NCBI GenBank assembly: GCA_964470965.1
Contig: CAYYIS010000005.1
Span: 102,103-166,102 of the forward strand
Source of the DNA: CAYYIS01 sp964470965
Lineage (GTDB): Bacteria; JAAXHH01; JABIQT01
Direction: 5' to 3'
DNA length: 64,000 bases
A program made the translations under genes and the position numbers. Positions 42,307-50,986 of the stretch are shown piece by piece. Under the pieces are notes generated by a model, which saw nothing but the letters and a program-made list of their open reading frames with translations, did no database searches and was not told where the DNA came from. Every line of letters starts with the position of its first letter. Within the stretch, counting starts at the first letter, position 1.

Positions 42307-43386
42307 ATGTATAAGAACTTCTATCACGAAAAAACCGTCCTCGTTACCGGGGTCGCGGGATTCAAAGGGGCCTGGCTGGCTATGGCACTGCTCGATGCGG
42401 GTGCACGTAAGATTATCGGTCTCGATAAAGAGCAGCTTCCACGGTCCAATTTCGCCATGTCCGGCATGGATCAGGTGGTCACGTACGTTCAGGGAGACAT
42501 CCGGGACCAGAGTTTGGTGCAGCGGCTATTGACCAAATATCAGGTGGAAGTGGTGTTCCATCTGGCTGCGCAACCGATTGTCCGAACCGCCTACCGGAAC
42601 CCGATGGAAACAATCGGCTCCAACGTCATGGGAACGGCATCGGTGCTCGAGGCGGTGCGCCAGGCGGGCACGGTTACGCGTGTTGTGGTGGCCACATCCG
42701 ACAAGGCATATTTCGACAAAGGCGGAGATTTGTACACCGAAGACGACCGCCTCCAGGGCAACGACATTTACAGCGCCTCCAAAAGCGCCGCGGACATCCT
42801 CACGTCTTCCTGGATTAAAAACTACTATTGTGCGGACGGAATCCACTGCGGCATCGTCCGCTGCGGCAACATCATCGGCGGTGGCGACTGGTCGAGCGGC
42901 CGCATCGTGACCGACTGTGTCACCGCGCTCGCTGAAGGGCGAAAACCGGATATTCACAACCCGAATATGGTACGGGACTACTTCTACGTGCTGGACGCCA
43001 TCAGCGGTTACATGAGCCTGGGCGCCGAACTGGATGGGGACGGCATAAGTGGCGAAGGGTTCAATTTCGGCCCCCACGATCACGATATTGAAAACAAGGA
43101 CCTAGCTACCCGGATTTGCGACTCATGGGGCGATGACGCCGGATGGCAGCATACGCCGACGCAGGAACCGTTCCCAGAAATCCGTAAACAAACACTCTCA
43201 TGGGAGAAAGCAAACCACCGGCTTAATTGGGCACCCGCCTATTCGCTCAACGAGGCATTGGATGATACCGTCACCTGGTATAAAGACTGGGAGAAGGAGC
43301 CGCTGGCCGAATTGAACATGGTCCTCCTGCACCGGCATCGGGACAGGGCAAAGGCGGAGGGATTATCCTGGGCTGCAGAAAATTGA
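42307..43386 (+). CDS. NAD-dependent sugar-nucleotide epimerase/dehydratase, CDP-glucose 4,6-dehydratase-like
   Basis: 359-aa extended short-chain dehydrogenase. The NAD-binding motif GVAGFKG lies near the N-terminus ('VLVTGVAGFKGAWLAMALL'). 'HLAAQPIVRTAYRNPMETIGSNVMGTASVLEAVR' and 'VVATSDKAYFDKGGDLYTEDDRLQGNDIYSASKSAAD' (Tyr-x3-Lys catalytic pair) are close to RfbG-type CDP-glucose 4,6-dehydratases. 'RCGNIIGGGDWSSGRIVTDCVTAL' and 'RDYFYVLDAISGYMSLG' are also typical. It would make 4-keto-6-deoxy sugars for surface polysaccharide. The ATG at 42307 lies 1 base after the peptidase stop and has no strong ribosome site, so translation is probably coupled. A longer frame would run back into the peptidase gene. 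Confidence 0.85.
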   Translation: MYKNFYHEKTVLVTGVAGFKGAWLAMALLDAGARKIIGLDKEQLPRSNFAMSGMDQVVTYVQGDIRDQSLVQRLLTKYQVEVVFHLAAQPIVRTAYRNPMETIGSNVMGTASVLEAVRQAGTVTRVVVATSDKAYFDKGGDLYTEDDRLQGNDIYSASKSAADILTSSWIKNYYCADGIHCGIVRCGNIIGGGDWSSGRIVTDCVTALAEGRKPDIHNPNMVRDYFYVLDAISGYMSLGAELDGDGISGEGFNFGPHDHDIENKDLATRICDSWGDDAGWQHTPTQEPFPEIRKQTLSWEKANHRLNWAPAYSLNEALDDTVTWYKDWEKEPLAELNMVLLHRHRDRAKAEGLSWAAEN

Positions 43387-43483
43387 GAGTGATTGATCCC
43401 TCTTTCTCTTCATCGATCGCTTTGCAATTCCCTTGTTTATTAATTCACTGGTCCATTGAAAAAATGTCAGACTGGAACCATAA

Positions 43484-44311
43484 ATGAAAAGTTTGCATGA
43501 TAAGGTTGCCATCGTTACCGGCGGAGCTCTGGGGATTGGTGGGGCTACGGCCCGGCGATTGGCCGATGAGGGAGCGAAGGTGGTGGTGGCTGACTACAAG
43601 GAGGAAGCGGCCCGCGACAACGCGGCGCGGATTCGTGAGGCTGGTGGGGTGGCCGAGGCTCTCAGGGCGGATGTGTCAAAGGCTCATGATATTGAGTACA
43701 TGGTCCAATACGCGGTCGAACAATTCGGAACGCTTCATATCCTCGTCAACAACGCCTGGGGCGCTAAAGAAAGCGATGGTACGGCGGAGACAATCACGGA
43801 AACCGCTTGGGATTACGCGGTGGATTCCATGTTGCGGGCCGTCCTTCGAGGTGTGAAGCATGCAGTCCCGCATATGCGCGCCGCCGGCAGCGGCGCTATC
43901 GTCAACATCGCATCCGTACATGGACTGCTGATGGCGCCCGGCCACCTGGCCTATGAAACGCTCAAGTCGGCCGTGATCGGCATGACCAGGCAGATGGCGT
44001 GTGATTTTGGAGTGGACGGTATTACGGTGAATGCTATCTGTCCGGGCCATATCGTTACCGAAGGCGGCCAGAAGCACTGGGAGAAAAACCCGAGCCTGCA
44101 TAAACTTATCATCGATCAGTACCCGGTCCACCGTACCGGCGTGCCGGACGATATCGCCAACGCGATCCGGTTTCTCGTTTCCGACGAAGCCACCTTTATC
44201 ACCGGGCACACTCTGGTGGTGGACGGCGGCTTGACCATCCAACTACAGGAAAATCTGGGACTGGCCCAGGCCAGGTTTTTCAGGGATACTCCGGAAACGG
44301 ATCTGGGTTAA
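43484..44311 (+). CDS. Short-chain dehydrogenase/reductase (SDR)
   Basis: 275-aa classical SDR with NAD(P)-binding 'TGGALGIGGATARRLADEGA', 'ADVSKAHDIEYM', 'ILVNNAWG', catalytic Ser in 'GAIVNIASVHG' and the Tyr-x3-Lys pair in 'AYETLKSAVIGMTRQMA'. 'VNAICPGHIVTEGG' and 'TGHTLVVDGG' complete the family pattern. An Asp after the second strand ('VVVADYKEEA') favours NAD over NADP. The NNAWG tetrad Asn is kept. Substrate is unknown. It stands 97 bases after the dehydratase gene and is followed by about 295 bases with no recognisable gene or terminator. Confidence 0.88.
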   Translation: MKSLHDKVAIVTGGALGIGGATARRLADEGAKVVVADYKEEAARDNAARIREAGGVAEALRADVSKAHDIEYMVQYAVEQFGTLHILVNNAWGAKESDGTAETITETAWDYAVDSMLRAVLRGVKHAVPHMRAAGSGAIVNIASVHGLLMAPGHLAYETLKSAVIGMTRQMACDFGVDGITVNAICPGHIVTEGGQKHWEKNPSLHKLIIDQYPVHRTGVPDDIANAIRFLVSDEATFITGHTLVVDGGLTIQLQENLGLAQARFFRDTPETDLG

Positions 44312-44606
44312 TGAGCTACCGCCGTCTTTTACCGCCCTAACCCTTCTTCGCCCTATTTCCCGGTCCTGGCGGACATACATAAAGACGGTGAGTACCTTCC
44401 TGTACTACCGACTTCTGCAATCTAAGTCGGATACCAATTAATAAATCGCACCGGATGGATAACGCTGGGCAGGCAGTGGGCGATAACTATGCTATTGCGG
44501 GCTGTCATCAGTTCAGTGAAGCTGGCCTTTTTACCTCGGCCTTCCCCTATCTGTCCTAAAAACGCTTTAACACTCATATGCCCGCACAATCAGGGCCCTC
44601 TGCGTG

Positions 44607-45620
44607 TTAAATCCGGCCACCGTTCTTCTTAAGCCGATTCTTGGCGTTCACGTGTTCCCGATTGGAGCGGGAAAAAATATGGCCACCGTCTCCTCGGGCC
44701 ACGAAGTACAGGTAGGGCACGTCCGATGGATTCAGAGCCGCCTCAATGGCGGCAGCGCCCGGGCTGCTGATGGGACCGGGCGGTAAGCCTGCGTGCAGGT
44801 AGGTGTTGTACGGTGAGGGAATCTTGAGATCCTTGTCGAGCAGGACCGCTTTGGGTTCTCCAAGGACATACTGAACTGTGGCGCAGGACTCCAGACGCCG
44901 ACCGCTTTGTAAACGGTTATGGAACACGCCGGAGATGGTGTGGCGCTCAGAAGCGAGCTGTGCCTCACCTTCTATGATAGAGGCAAGCGTCATGATTTCA
45001 TGAATGCTCATCTCCAATTTTTTTGCTTTCTCACGGTTTTCAGGAGACATGATCTTGTGGAACAGTTCGGTCATTTCACCAATGACCAGGTCGGGTGCAA
45101 TACCTCTGTAAAATTTGTATGTATTAGGAAATAGGTAACCTTCCAGGCCGGGTGCCTCGATACCCAGTTCGGCCGCGAAATCAGGATCTGTAGCAAGTGA
45201 GATGAATAGGGTGGAATCTATGTCTATCTTCTCATGCAGAATGACCGCGATCCTATTGATGGTCAGACCTTCGGGGATCGTTACTTGCTCCGTGCCGCCT
45301 TCTCCGCTCACCAGCGTTTCCAGAATTTCGTCTACGGTCTGTCCGGATGCCAGAGAATAGCGTCCCACTTTGATTTTGCTATCCACTTCGCGGTACCGAG
45401 CGTAAACTTTGAACCAACGGGCATCCCGGATCAATCCTTCCTGCTCCAACCGGGCGGCTATGTGGGACACGGACATACCAGGTTGCACGAACACCACGGT
45501 GGCTTCACCGGTCGCGGGCATCGGGCTTTGCAAGTAGTAAATGCCGGTAACGGAGACAGCGCCCCCAAGTAGCACAAGGAACACTAGGCATATAGCACTC
45601 GTTTTCATCCGGGACATCAT
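44607..45620 (-). CDS. mltG: Endolytic murein transglycosylase
   Basis: 337-aa MltG (YceG-like), which cuts nascent peptidoglycan glycan strands and sets their length. An N-terminal membrane anchor (residues 5-27, 'TSAICLVFLVLLGGAVSVTGIYYL') is followed by a LysM-like segment ('VVFVQPGMSVSHIAARLEQEGLI') and the YceG domain, with the catalytic Glu in 'TLASIIEGEAQ'. 'RLQSGRRLESCATVQYVLG' and 'SPYNTYLHAGLPPGPISSPG' are signature blocks. The ATG at 45620 overlaps the ruvX stop as ATGA, with GGGAGG close by; ATG at 45617 is a near-equal alternative. It is the last gene of the purM operon. The pairing of ruvX with mltG is seen in other bacteria. Confidence 0.95.
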   Translation of the reverse strand: MMSRMKTSAICLVFLVLLGGAVSVTGIYYLQSPMPATGEATVVFVQPGMSVSHIAARLEQEGLIRDARWFKVYARYREVDSKIKVGRYSLASGQTVDEILETLVSGEGGTEQVTIPEGLTINRIAVILHEKIDIDSTLFISLATDPDFAAELGIEAPGLEGYLFPNTYKFYRGIAPDLVIGEMTELFHKIMSPENREKAKKLEMSIHEIMTLASIIEGEAQLASERHTISGVFHNRLQSGRRLESCATVQYVLGEPKAVLLDKDLKIPSPYNTYLHAGLPPGPISSPGAAAIEAALNPSDVPYLYFVARGDGGHIFSRSNREHVNAKNRLKKNGGRI

Positions 45621-46234
45621 GCCTCCCTTCCATCGGGTTCCGAATTTCCGCCATACCGAAAATAATCCAGGTAACTTTGAAGAATCAGCGTCGCTGCGAT
45701 ACGGTCTATTTCGGTTTTGCGTCTCCTGGACGGCCGCTCCATCTCGGCCATGGCCCGCTCCGCAGCCGCACTCGTGAGGCGTTCGTCCCATCTGATTACA
45801 TCACAACCAGTCCGATCTTCAATTTTTTCTGCGAACGCCTGAACTGTTTTTGCCATGGCACTTTCGGTGCCATCCATATTCATGGGGAGACCGATTACAA
45901 CGGTTCTCACTTCGTGCTCAAGTATCAATTCTCCAACCTTGCCCAACACTATTTCCGGCTCCGAAGCCTCTATAGTATCAAGCCCCTGGGCGATCCAGCC
46001 ATTGGAGTCACTTACCGCTACCCCTATGCGTCGTTCGCCGAAATCGATTCCCAGAATCCGCCCGCAGGTTTTGAAGGGCACAGCAGATTCAACCTCGTAG
46101 GATGAACCGTAGCCGTCCAGATTGTCCCGCTGCCGATTATACTCCCGACGATTAGGCTGTATCTGCGTCACTGGTGAACGGCTCCACTGCCGCCTTACTT
46201 TGGGTCGTTGTTCGCGTGTTTTCCTAGCCATCAT
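45617..46234 (-). CDS. ruvX: Holliday-junction resolvase-like YqgF/RuvX with basic N-terminal extension
   Basis: 205 aa. The RNase-H-like YqgF domain (from about residue 58) has 'RILGIDFGERRIGVAVSD' with the first acidic residue, 'VRTVVIGLPMNMDGTES', 'VIRWDERLTSAAAERAM' and 'RRRKTEIDRIAATLILQSYL', so the active-site acids look intact. The family (about 140 aa) is linked to pre-16S rRNA maturation and possibly recombination. Here a 57-residue basic, Gln/Arg-rich segment precedes it. The ATG at 46234 directly follows the TAG of the upstream gene, supporting the long form. An internal GTG eight codons before 'RILGIDFG' could give the short form. It overlaps mltG by ATGA. Confidence 0.88.
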   Translation of the reverse strand: MMARKTREQRPKVRRQWSRSPVTQIQPNRREYNRQRDNLDGYGSSYEVESAVPFKTCGRILGIDFGERRIGVAVSDSNGWIAQGLDTIEASEPEIVLGKVGELILEHEVRTVVIGLPMNMDGTESAMAKTVQAFAEKIEDRTGCDVIRWDERLTSAAAERAMAEMERPSRRRKTEIDRIAATLILQSYLDYFRYGGNSEPDGREA

Positions 46235-46879
46235 CTACCTTGAATTTTCAATGTCCTCGGGCCGGATTATTATAAACTCGTCCTTTGAAAGCGGCCAGAG
46301 ACGGCGCCAAGTAAGGAAAATACCTACTCCGAAGAAAAAATATGTGAATATCCCTCGGGATTGCAAATGGTCAACATACGTGTTTTTCTCTACGACGCGC
46401 AACAAATTTTCTGCACTCAGCGTGCCTTGCTGAGCAGTCTGGTAAATGGCATAGTCGTATTCGATATACTCCTCACCCAGCATAATTCCTATCGCTAGTA
46501 CCGCCCCGGCGGCGAACAGCATCTGACTGCGAGCCCCGGCGATACGGCACATCAGGACAGCCATGCCCAGGATGACGACTATCATAATCATGGGCGTCAA
46601 CATCATCATGCCAAAAGCCGTCTGAAACATGAGCCAGCGCCACCCCAACACCGTGGCGACTCCGATAGAAAGTCCCACCGGCATGGACAGGACGGCACGT
46701 CGTGTTCGTTTCTTCTGTTCGGTTTCAAATTCCCGTTCCACCATTGAAACACAGGAAAGGCAGTACGGATCGCCATCCGCATAATACAGGCATGCCCGAC
46801 AGAGTGCATGTCCGCAAACACTGCAATCCGTCACTTTTTCCTGGTCTGGATGTGTGAGGCATGATGATGGATTTTCCAT
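46235..46879 (-). CDS. B-box-type zinc-finger membrane protein
   Basis: 214 aa. Residues 1-50 hold a B-box-like zinc-binding array, 'CLTHPDQEKVTDCSVCGHALCRACLYYADGDPYCLSCV', with Cys/His spaced as in bacterial 'B-box zinc finger' membrane proteins. Four or five hydrophobic helices follow (about 62-80, 84-105, 110-130 and 175-192), with a short soluble loop rich in Tyr and Glu before the last one. Function is unknown; such proteins are often found near rhomboid-type or housekeeping genes. The ATG at 46879 is used. A TTG at 46897 overlapping the dioxygenase stop (TTGA) is an alternative that adds six residues. The stop is directly followed by the ruvX ATG, indicating coupled translation inside the purM operon. 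Confidence 0.7.
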   Translation of the reverse strand: MENPSSCLTHPDQEKVTDCSVCGHALCRACLYYADGDPYCLSCVSMVEREFETEQKKRTRRAVLSMPVGLSIGVATVLGWRWLMFQTAFGMMMLTPMIMIVVILGMAVLMCRIAGARSQMLFAAGAVLAIGIMLGEEYIEYDYAIYQTAQQGTLSAENLLRVVEKNTYVDHLQSRGIFTYFFFGVGIFLTWRRLWPLSKDEFIIIRPEDIENSR

Positions 46880-46893
46880 AGTCGTCACTACCT

Positions 46894-47781
46894 TCAAGAC
46901 TGCGGGCCTTCCCGTTGAAGCAACGGAGGAAAGCCGTTCACGCTGATGCGCCAGAGCAGACGGCGGTCGTCCGGGCCGGTGGCGGGTTTCAGAAGGGTAG
47001 CCTTATGTAGTGTTGCGAATGTATCCCAAGCGCCGATATCGCCGACCTTGAAGTCGATGCTGGTGGTGAACTGCGGTTGAAGCGCATGGTTCTTAAGCTC
47101 ATCAAGTAGAGAGATGGCTTCGTCGTCCGGCATGCCAACGATACCGAAAGAACTTCCGGCCACTCCGTATAGGGACCTACGTCCTGTGAACGGGTGCTTT
47201 ATTGCGAGCGGGTGATAGACGTTTTCTACGCGGTTTTTCTGGTCCGTCGTCAGTTTCTCGGCAGACGTAGCGGAGTCTTCGATCAGGTCATCTCGGTTAC
47301 CGTAATGGTGCAGCACCATAAGGTCTTTGATGGTTTTTTTCATCCCATCGGGCAAGGCATCATAGGCGGCACGGGTGTCACAGAAATGGGTCGGGCAACC
47401 AGGACAACCCCACTCACGTCCGTAGACGACGGTCGAACTGTTGGAGGGATCCTCGTACGCCACATCCGTATGCCAGAACGCCGCGCCTTCGAACACCCCA
47501 ATGGGGTTACCGTTTTCGATAATATTTGACAGCATCAGGATAGACGGGTGCCCCTCCATACGCAGGTGATCCAGAAAATGAGGGTGCTGGTTTCCAAATT
47601 GTTTCGTGAGCCAGTCATACCGCTCAAAATCGATATGCTGATCGCGGATAAGAATCACGGCGTGTTCATGAAACATCCGGAGGACGGTGCGCATATCGTC
47701 ATCGGTTACCGGTCCAGAGAAATCGACACCGACAATTTCCGCACCGAAAGTCGCACCGGGGAGCGGTCTAGTTTCGATCAT
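46894..47781 (-). CDS. TauD/TfdA-family Fe(II)/2-oxoglutarate dioxygenase
   Basis: 295-aa non-haem iron oxygenase. The metal triad is the HxD of 'AAFWHTDVAYEDPSN' and a distal His in 'GAWDTFATLHKATLLKP'. The 2-oxoglutarate-binding Arg lies in 'RRLLWRISVNG'. The opening 'GATFGAEIVGVDFSGPVTDDDM' and 'EHAVILIRDQHIDFERY' are typical. Family members hydroxylate taurine, 2,4-D, carnitine-like or other small molecules; the substrate here is unknown. The ATG at 47781 is preceded by GGAGG eight bases upstream. The gene lies between an NSS transporter (40 bases) and a zinc-finger protein (TTGA overlap if the early start is used). This suggests that the transporter may import its substrate, which is inference. 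Confidence 0.9.
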   Translation of the reverse strand: MIETRPLPGATFGAEIVGVDFSGPVTDDDMRTVLRMFHEHAVILIRDQHIDFERYDWLTKQFGNQHPHFLDHLRMEGHPSILMLSNIIENGNPIGVFEGAAFWHTDVAYEDPSNSSTVVYGREWGCPGCPTHFCDTRAAYDALPDGMKKTIKDLMVLHHYGNRDDLIEDSATSAEKLTTDQKNRVENVYHPLAIKHPFTGRRSLYGVAGSSFGIVGMPDDEAISLLDELKNHALQPQFTTSIDFKVGDIGAWDTFATLHKATLLKPATGPDDRRLLWRISVNGFPPLLQREGPQS

Positions 47782-47821
47782 GGTACATTCCTCCACAGGG
47801 CGGTATTGTGAGGCACCCGCC

Positions 47822-49315
47822 TTAGGTAAAATCTGCTGTTCCTGCGATCACACTGTACAATACGTAGAAAATAGCAAGCGGGGCGATGAATCGCATAATG
47901 ACGCGGAAGCCCTGGAAATAGAGACTGCCACTGCTTAAGCCCAGTTCCTCCAGGATGATCTTCTTATCCAGGAACCAGCCCACGAACAGGGTGATGCACA
48001 GCCCTGTCACAGGCAGCAGCCAGTTGGCGACCAGATGATCCGCAATGTTGAAAATCCCAGTTTTGCCCCTGAAGAACAGATGGTTCATATCGTAGAAAAA
48101 TCCGGACTCAGAGGAGCCGAATACCTGGAAATGCGCCAGAAAACTGTCGGGGTTCAGCGAAAATGCCGCAAGAACGGTGCCGATGAACAACACGCCGGCC
48201 GACACCAGCGTGGCTTTGACACGCTTATATGAGAATCGGTCGATCAGAAGCGCCACCACCACTTCGAGCAGCGAGATGGATGACGAAAGTGCGGCGAAGA
48301 TCACGAGAAGATAAAACAACGGTCCAAGCAGTGCGCCGCCAGAAAGCTTGGTGTAGAACAGCGGCGGAAGCGTGATGAAAAGCATCCCGGTGGTACTGCC
48401 ACTGATACTACTCTTAATTTCTGGAAATGAGAAGATGATAGGATATAGAATCACACACGCCATGATGGCTACCAGCGTGTCCATACTCACGATTAGCGCG
48501 GCCGATTTCGTTATGGACTCCTTAGGACCCAAGTACGAACCATAGGTTATCATAATGGCCATCCCCAGGGACAGGGAGAAGAACGATTGCCCCATGGCCT
48601 CCAGAATGGCCTGGTCGGACAACGCTCCGAACCGTGGCGCAAATAGGAAGCCCATGGCCTGGCCGAATCCTTCCAGAGTTAACGTGTAGATCACGAGTAC
48701 GAGGATAAATCCGAAGAGGGCCGGCATCAGAATCTTATTGGCTTTTTCGATTCCTCCCGAAATGCCCCTGATCACGATGATGACTGTGGCCACCAAAAAC
48801 ACAAATGACAGGAAGATCTGCAAGCCGGTATTCGCCATGAACCGGGCAAACGCGTCCGAAGGTTGCTCCGTGTACCCGTTAACGGACCAGGACATACACT
48901 GAAAAAACGATGCCACCGCCCAGCCGGCGATAATAATGATGTAGGAGAGTATGGTGGCACTGCCCGCCACACCGAGCCAGCCTACGATCTTCCATTGGCG
49001 TCCACCGGCAGCGGGAGCGCCCATCCGTTCCATGGTTGAGACGGCATTGGCCTGGGCCCGGCGGCCCAGCAGCAGCTCCGCCACCATGATGGGCAGGCCG
49101 ATCAGCGGAACGCACAGGAGGTAGATCAGCACGAACGCGCCGCCATTGTTTTCCCAGGTGATGTATGGAAATTTCCAGAGATTCCCTACGCCGACCGCCG
49201 AGCCGGCCGCGGCAAGGATAAATCCGGCCCGCGTTCCCCAATTGGTCCGCCGTAGTTCAGTCACTGCACCCTGATCGGACATCTCGCTGTCCTGACGGCC
49301 TGCCGAGTCGCTCAT
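47822..49315 (-). CDS. Sodium-dependent transporter, NSS/SNF family
   Basis: 497-aa LeuT-fold symporter with about 12 helices. The first helix carries the Na+/substrate motif 'RAGFILAAAGSAVGVGNLWKFPYITWENNGGAF', nearly identical to the family signature. 'YGSYLGPKESITKSA' and 'ALSSSISLLEVVVALLID' (Na2-site region) are also conserved. It couples Na+ to uptake of an amino acid or related amine across the inner membrane. The ATG at 49315 overlaps the purM stop (ATGA), placing it second in the purM operon. The next gene encodes a TauD-like dioxygenase. A frame starting further upstream lies inside purM and is rejected. Confidence 0.95.
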   Translation of the reverse strand: MSDSAGRQDSEMSDQGAVTELRRTNWGTRAGFILAAAGSAVGVGNLWKFPYITWENNGGAFVLIYLLCVPLIGLPIMVAELLLGRRAQANAVSTMERMGAPAAGGRQWKIVGWLGVAGSATILSYIIIIAGWAVASFFQCMSWSVNGYTEQPSDAFARFMANTGLQIFLSFVFLVATVIIVIRGISGGIEKANKILMPALFGFILVLVIYTLTLEGFGQAMGFLFAPRFGALSDQAILEAMGQSFFSLSLGMAIMITYGSYLGPKESITKSAALIVSMDTLVAIMACVILYPIIFSFPEIKSSISGSTTGMLFITLPPLFYTKLSGGALLGPLFYLLVIFAALSSSISLLEVVVALLIDRFSYKRVKATLVSAGVLFIGTVLAAFSLNPDSFLAHFQVFGSSESGFFYDMNHLFFRGKTGIFNIADHLVANWLLPVTGLCITLFVGWFLDKKIILEELGLSSGSLYFQGFRVIMRFIAPLAIFYVLYSVIAGTADFT

Positions 49316-50346
49316 TCCACGATCTCCACAATACGATCTCCGTCGCAAACTTCACCGATTTGGTACGGCGTCTCACCATTGGCCCGGAGGGTATCCATCA
49401 CTGAATCCGCTGTGTCCCGCGCCACGATAACCGCCATGCCGACCCCCATGTTAAACGTACGGTACATCTCCCGTGGTTCAACCTTACCCAGTTCCTGGAT
49501 AGTCTTGAAGACAGGCAGGACCGGCCAGGAACCGGCCTCGATCTTGACGGCACACCCTTCAGGTAACACCCGGGGGATATTGTCCAGCAGCCCGCCCCCC
49601 GTAATGTGCGCGAGTCCTCTGACCTGCTGCGAGGCGCATAGCGGCAACACCGCATTCACGTAGCACCGGTGCGGGTGCAGCAGCCCCTCTCCGATGGAAC
49701 AGCCCCAGTCATCGACCATGGTATCCACCGTGTATCCCGCCACTTCGAACAGGATTTTTCGGGCCAGAGAAAACCCGTTGGTATGCAGACCGTCCGATGC
49801 CAGGCCGATAACCCGGTCACCAGGTGTAATACTGGAACCATCTATAATCTGGTTTTTATCCACCATACCGACGATCGTTCCCACCAGGTCATATTCGCCG
49901 GGGGAGTACATATCCGGCAGTTCGGCCAGTTCACCGCCTATAACTGCGCAGTTGATCTTTCTGCATGCCTCGGTCACCCCGCGCACGATCGCCACAGCTA
50001 CATCCGTTTCGTGGATGCCCATGCCGATATAGTCAAGGAAGAACAGTGGGCGGGCGCCCATGACGAGCACGTCGTTGGCACAATGCCCTACGATGTCCAA
50101 CCCCACGGATTCGTGGCTGCCGGCCATGAACGCGACCTTCAGCTTGGTGCCCACACTGTCAGTACTGGGTACTAACACCGGCTGCGGGCAGTCTGTCAGA
50201 TCAGGTTGATAGAGGCCGCCGAACGTTCCGATGTCACTGAGAATTTCCGGGCCGAACGACTTCCGGACGATCGATTTGATCTGATCAGTGGTTTCATCCT
50301 GGCGATTGATATCGACCCCAGCATCCGCGTAACGCAATCCGGTCAT
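49312..50346 (-). CDS. purM: Phosphoribosylformylglycinamidine cyclo-ligase (AIR synthetase)
   Basis: 344-aa PurM, which closes the imidazole ring in purine synthesis (FGAM + ATP to AIR). Typical elements are the opening 'TGLRYADAGVDINRQDETTDQIKSIVRKSFGPEILSDIGTFGGLY', 'STDSVGTKLKVA', 'GHCANDVLVMGARPLFFLDYIGMG', 'CAVIGGELAELPDMYSPGEYDLVGTIVG' and 'LASDGLHTNGFSLAR'. GGELAELPDMY differs slightly from the usual GGETAEMPGMY loop. It is the first gene of a six-gene minus-strand operon driven by the promoter at 50430-50459, and its stop overlaps the NSS transporter start. No other pur genes are nearby. Confidence 0.97.
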   Translation of the reverse strand: MTGLRYADAGVDINRQDETTDQIKSIVRKSFGPEILSDIGTFGGLYQPDLTDCPQPVLVPSTDSVGTKLKVAFMAGSHESVGLDIVGHCANDVLVMGARPLFFLDYIGMGIHETDVAVAIVRGVTEACRKINCAVIGGELAELPDMYSPGEYDLVGTIVGMVDKNQIIDGSSITPGDRVIGLASDGLHTNGFSLARKILFEVAGYTVDTMVDDWGCSIGEGLLHPHRCYVNAVLPLCASQQVRGLAHITGGGLLDNIPRVLPEGCAVKIEAGSWPVLPVFKTIQELGKVEPREMYRTFNMGVGMAVIVARDTADSVMDTLRANGETPYQIGEVCDGDRIVEIVE

Positions 50347-50429
50347 TGCCGGCTCCTTCCGGACTCAATTGAAGATCGAAAGTTAAGATTCTGACGATTG
50401 CATTCATTTTAAGTTATTCGCGTTCATCA

Positions 50430-50459
50430 ATAATACAGGTTTTCGGTGCCGTCTGTCAA
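50430..50459 (-). promoter_or_regulatory. Promoter of the purM operon
   Basis: On the minus strand TTGACA (50459-50454), an 18-base spacer and TATTAT (50435-50430). The leader to purM is about 75 bases, and no riboswitch-like structure was evident in it. Confidence 0.65.
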
Positions 50460-50584
50460 GGCTTCTCATGGCATGGGGAAGAGACATAAATACAATTGGG
50501 ATTTACGTCTTTACAACCTGTGGCGGATGGCGTACTTTCATAGAAAGACCGCGGAACAGACCGCAGATTAGGAGACACCGTCCA

Positions 50585-50986
50585 TTGACGCAGAAATCCG
50601 GTTATTTTAAGGTAACACCATGGCGGATTCTATACGTGTTGGCGGTGGTTGCGGTACTGATCCTGATTTTCAGGCAGTACGGCGGATGGAACTTCGATGA
50701 AGAATTGGCCCGGTACCACCAGAAAATAGAACGACTGAACCCGGGGAATGACGAACGGGATATCCTGGCACATTTCTCACGGGTTCAGCCAATTAATAAA
50801 CCCTATACGATCGGAGTCATCGCCGTAACGAACCATACACCGGTGTTCGGCGGGGCTTCGTACCGGGTGTATGACATCGGTTATTACGATATGGACAAAC
50901 GTGTGTGGAACTTGATGCACATCATCTGCGAGAAGGATCTAATTCGGCAAAAGGAGATTAACTATGTGGGGAGACACACCTCCTGA
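50585..50986 (+). CDS. Small single-span membrane protein, unknown function
   Basis: 133 aa. I do not recognise the family. A short basic N-terminus ('TQKSGYFKVTPWR') precedes one transmembrane helix ('ILYVLAVVAVLILIF', about 14-28). The soluble part that would face the periplasm begins 'RQYGGWNFDEELARYHQKIERLNPGNDERDILAHFSRVQP' and includes 'YTIGVIAVTNHTPVFGGASYRVYDIGYYDMDKRVWNLMHIIC'. The TTG at 50585 is ten bases after AGGAG. A longer frame from 50468 adds residues without a ribosome site. Its 3' end overlaps ilvE by 23 bases, so the two are translationally linked. Confidence 0.6.
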   Translation: MTQKSGYFKVTPWRILYVLAVVAVLILIFRQYGGWNFDEELARYHQKIERLNPGNDERDILAHFSRVQPINKPYTIGVIAVTNHTPVFGGASYRVYDIGYYDMDKRVWNLMHIICEKDLIRQKEINYVGRHTS

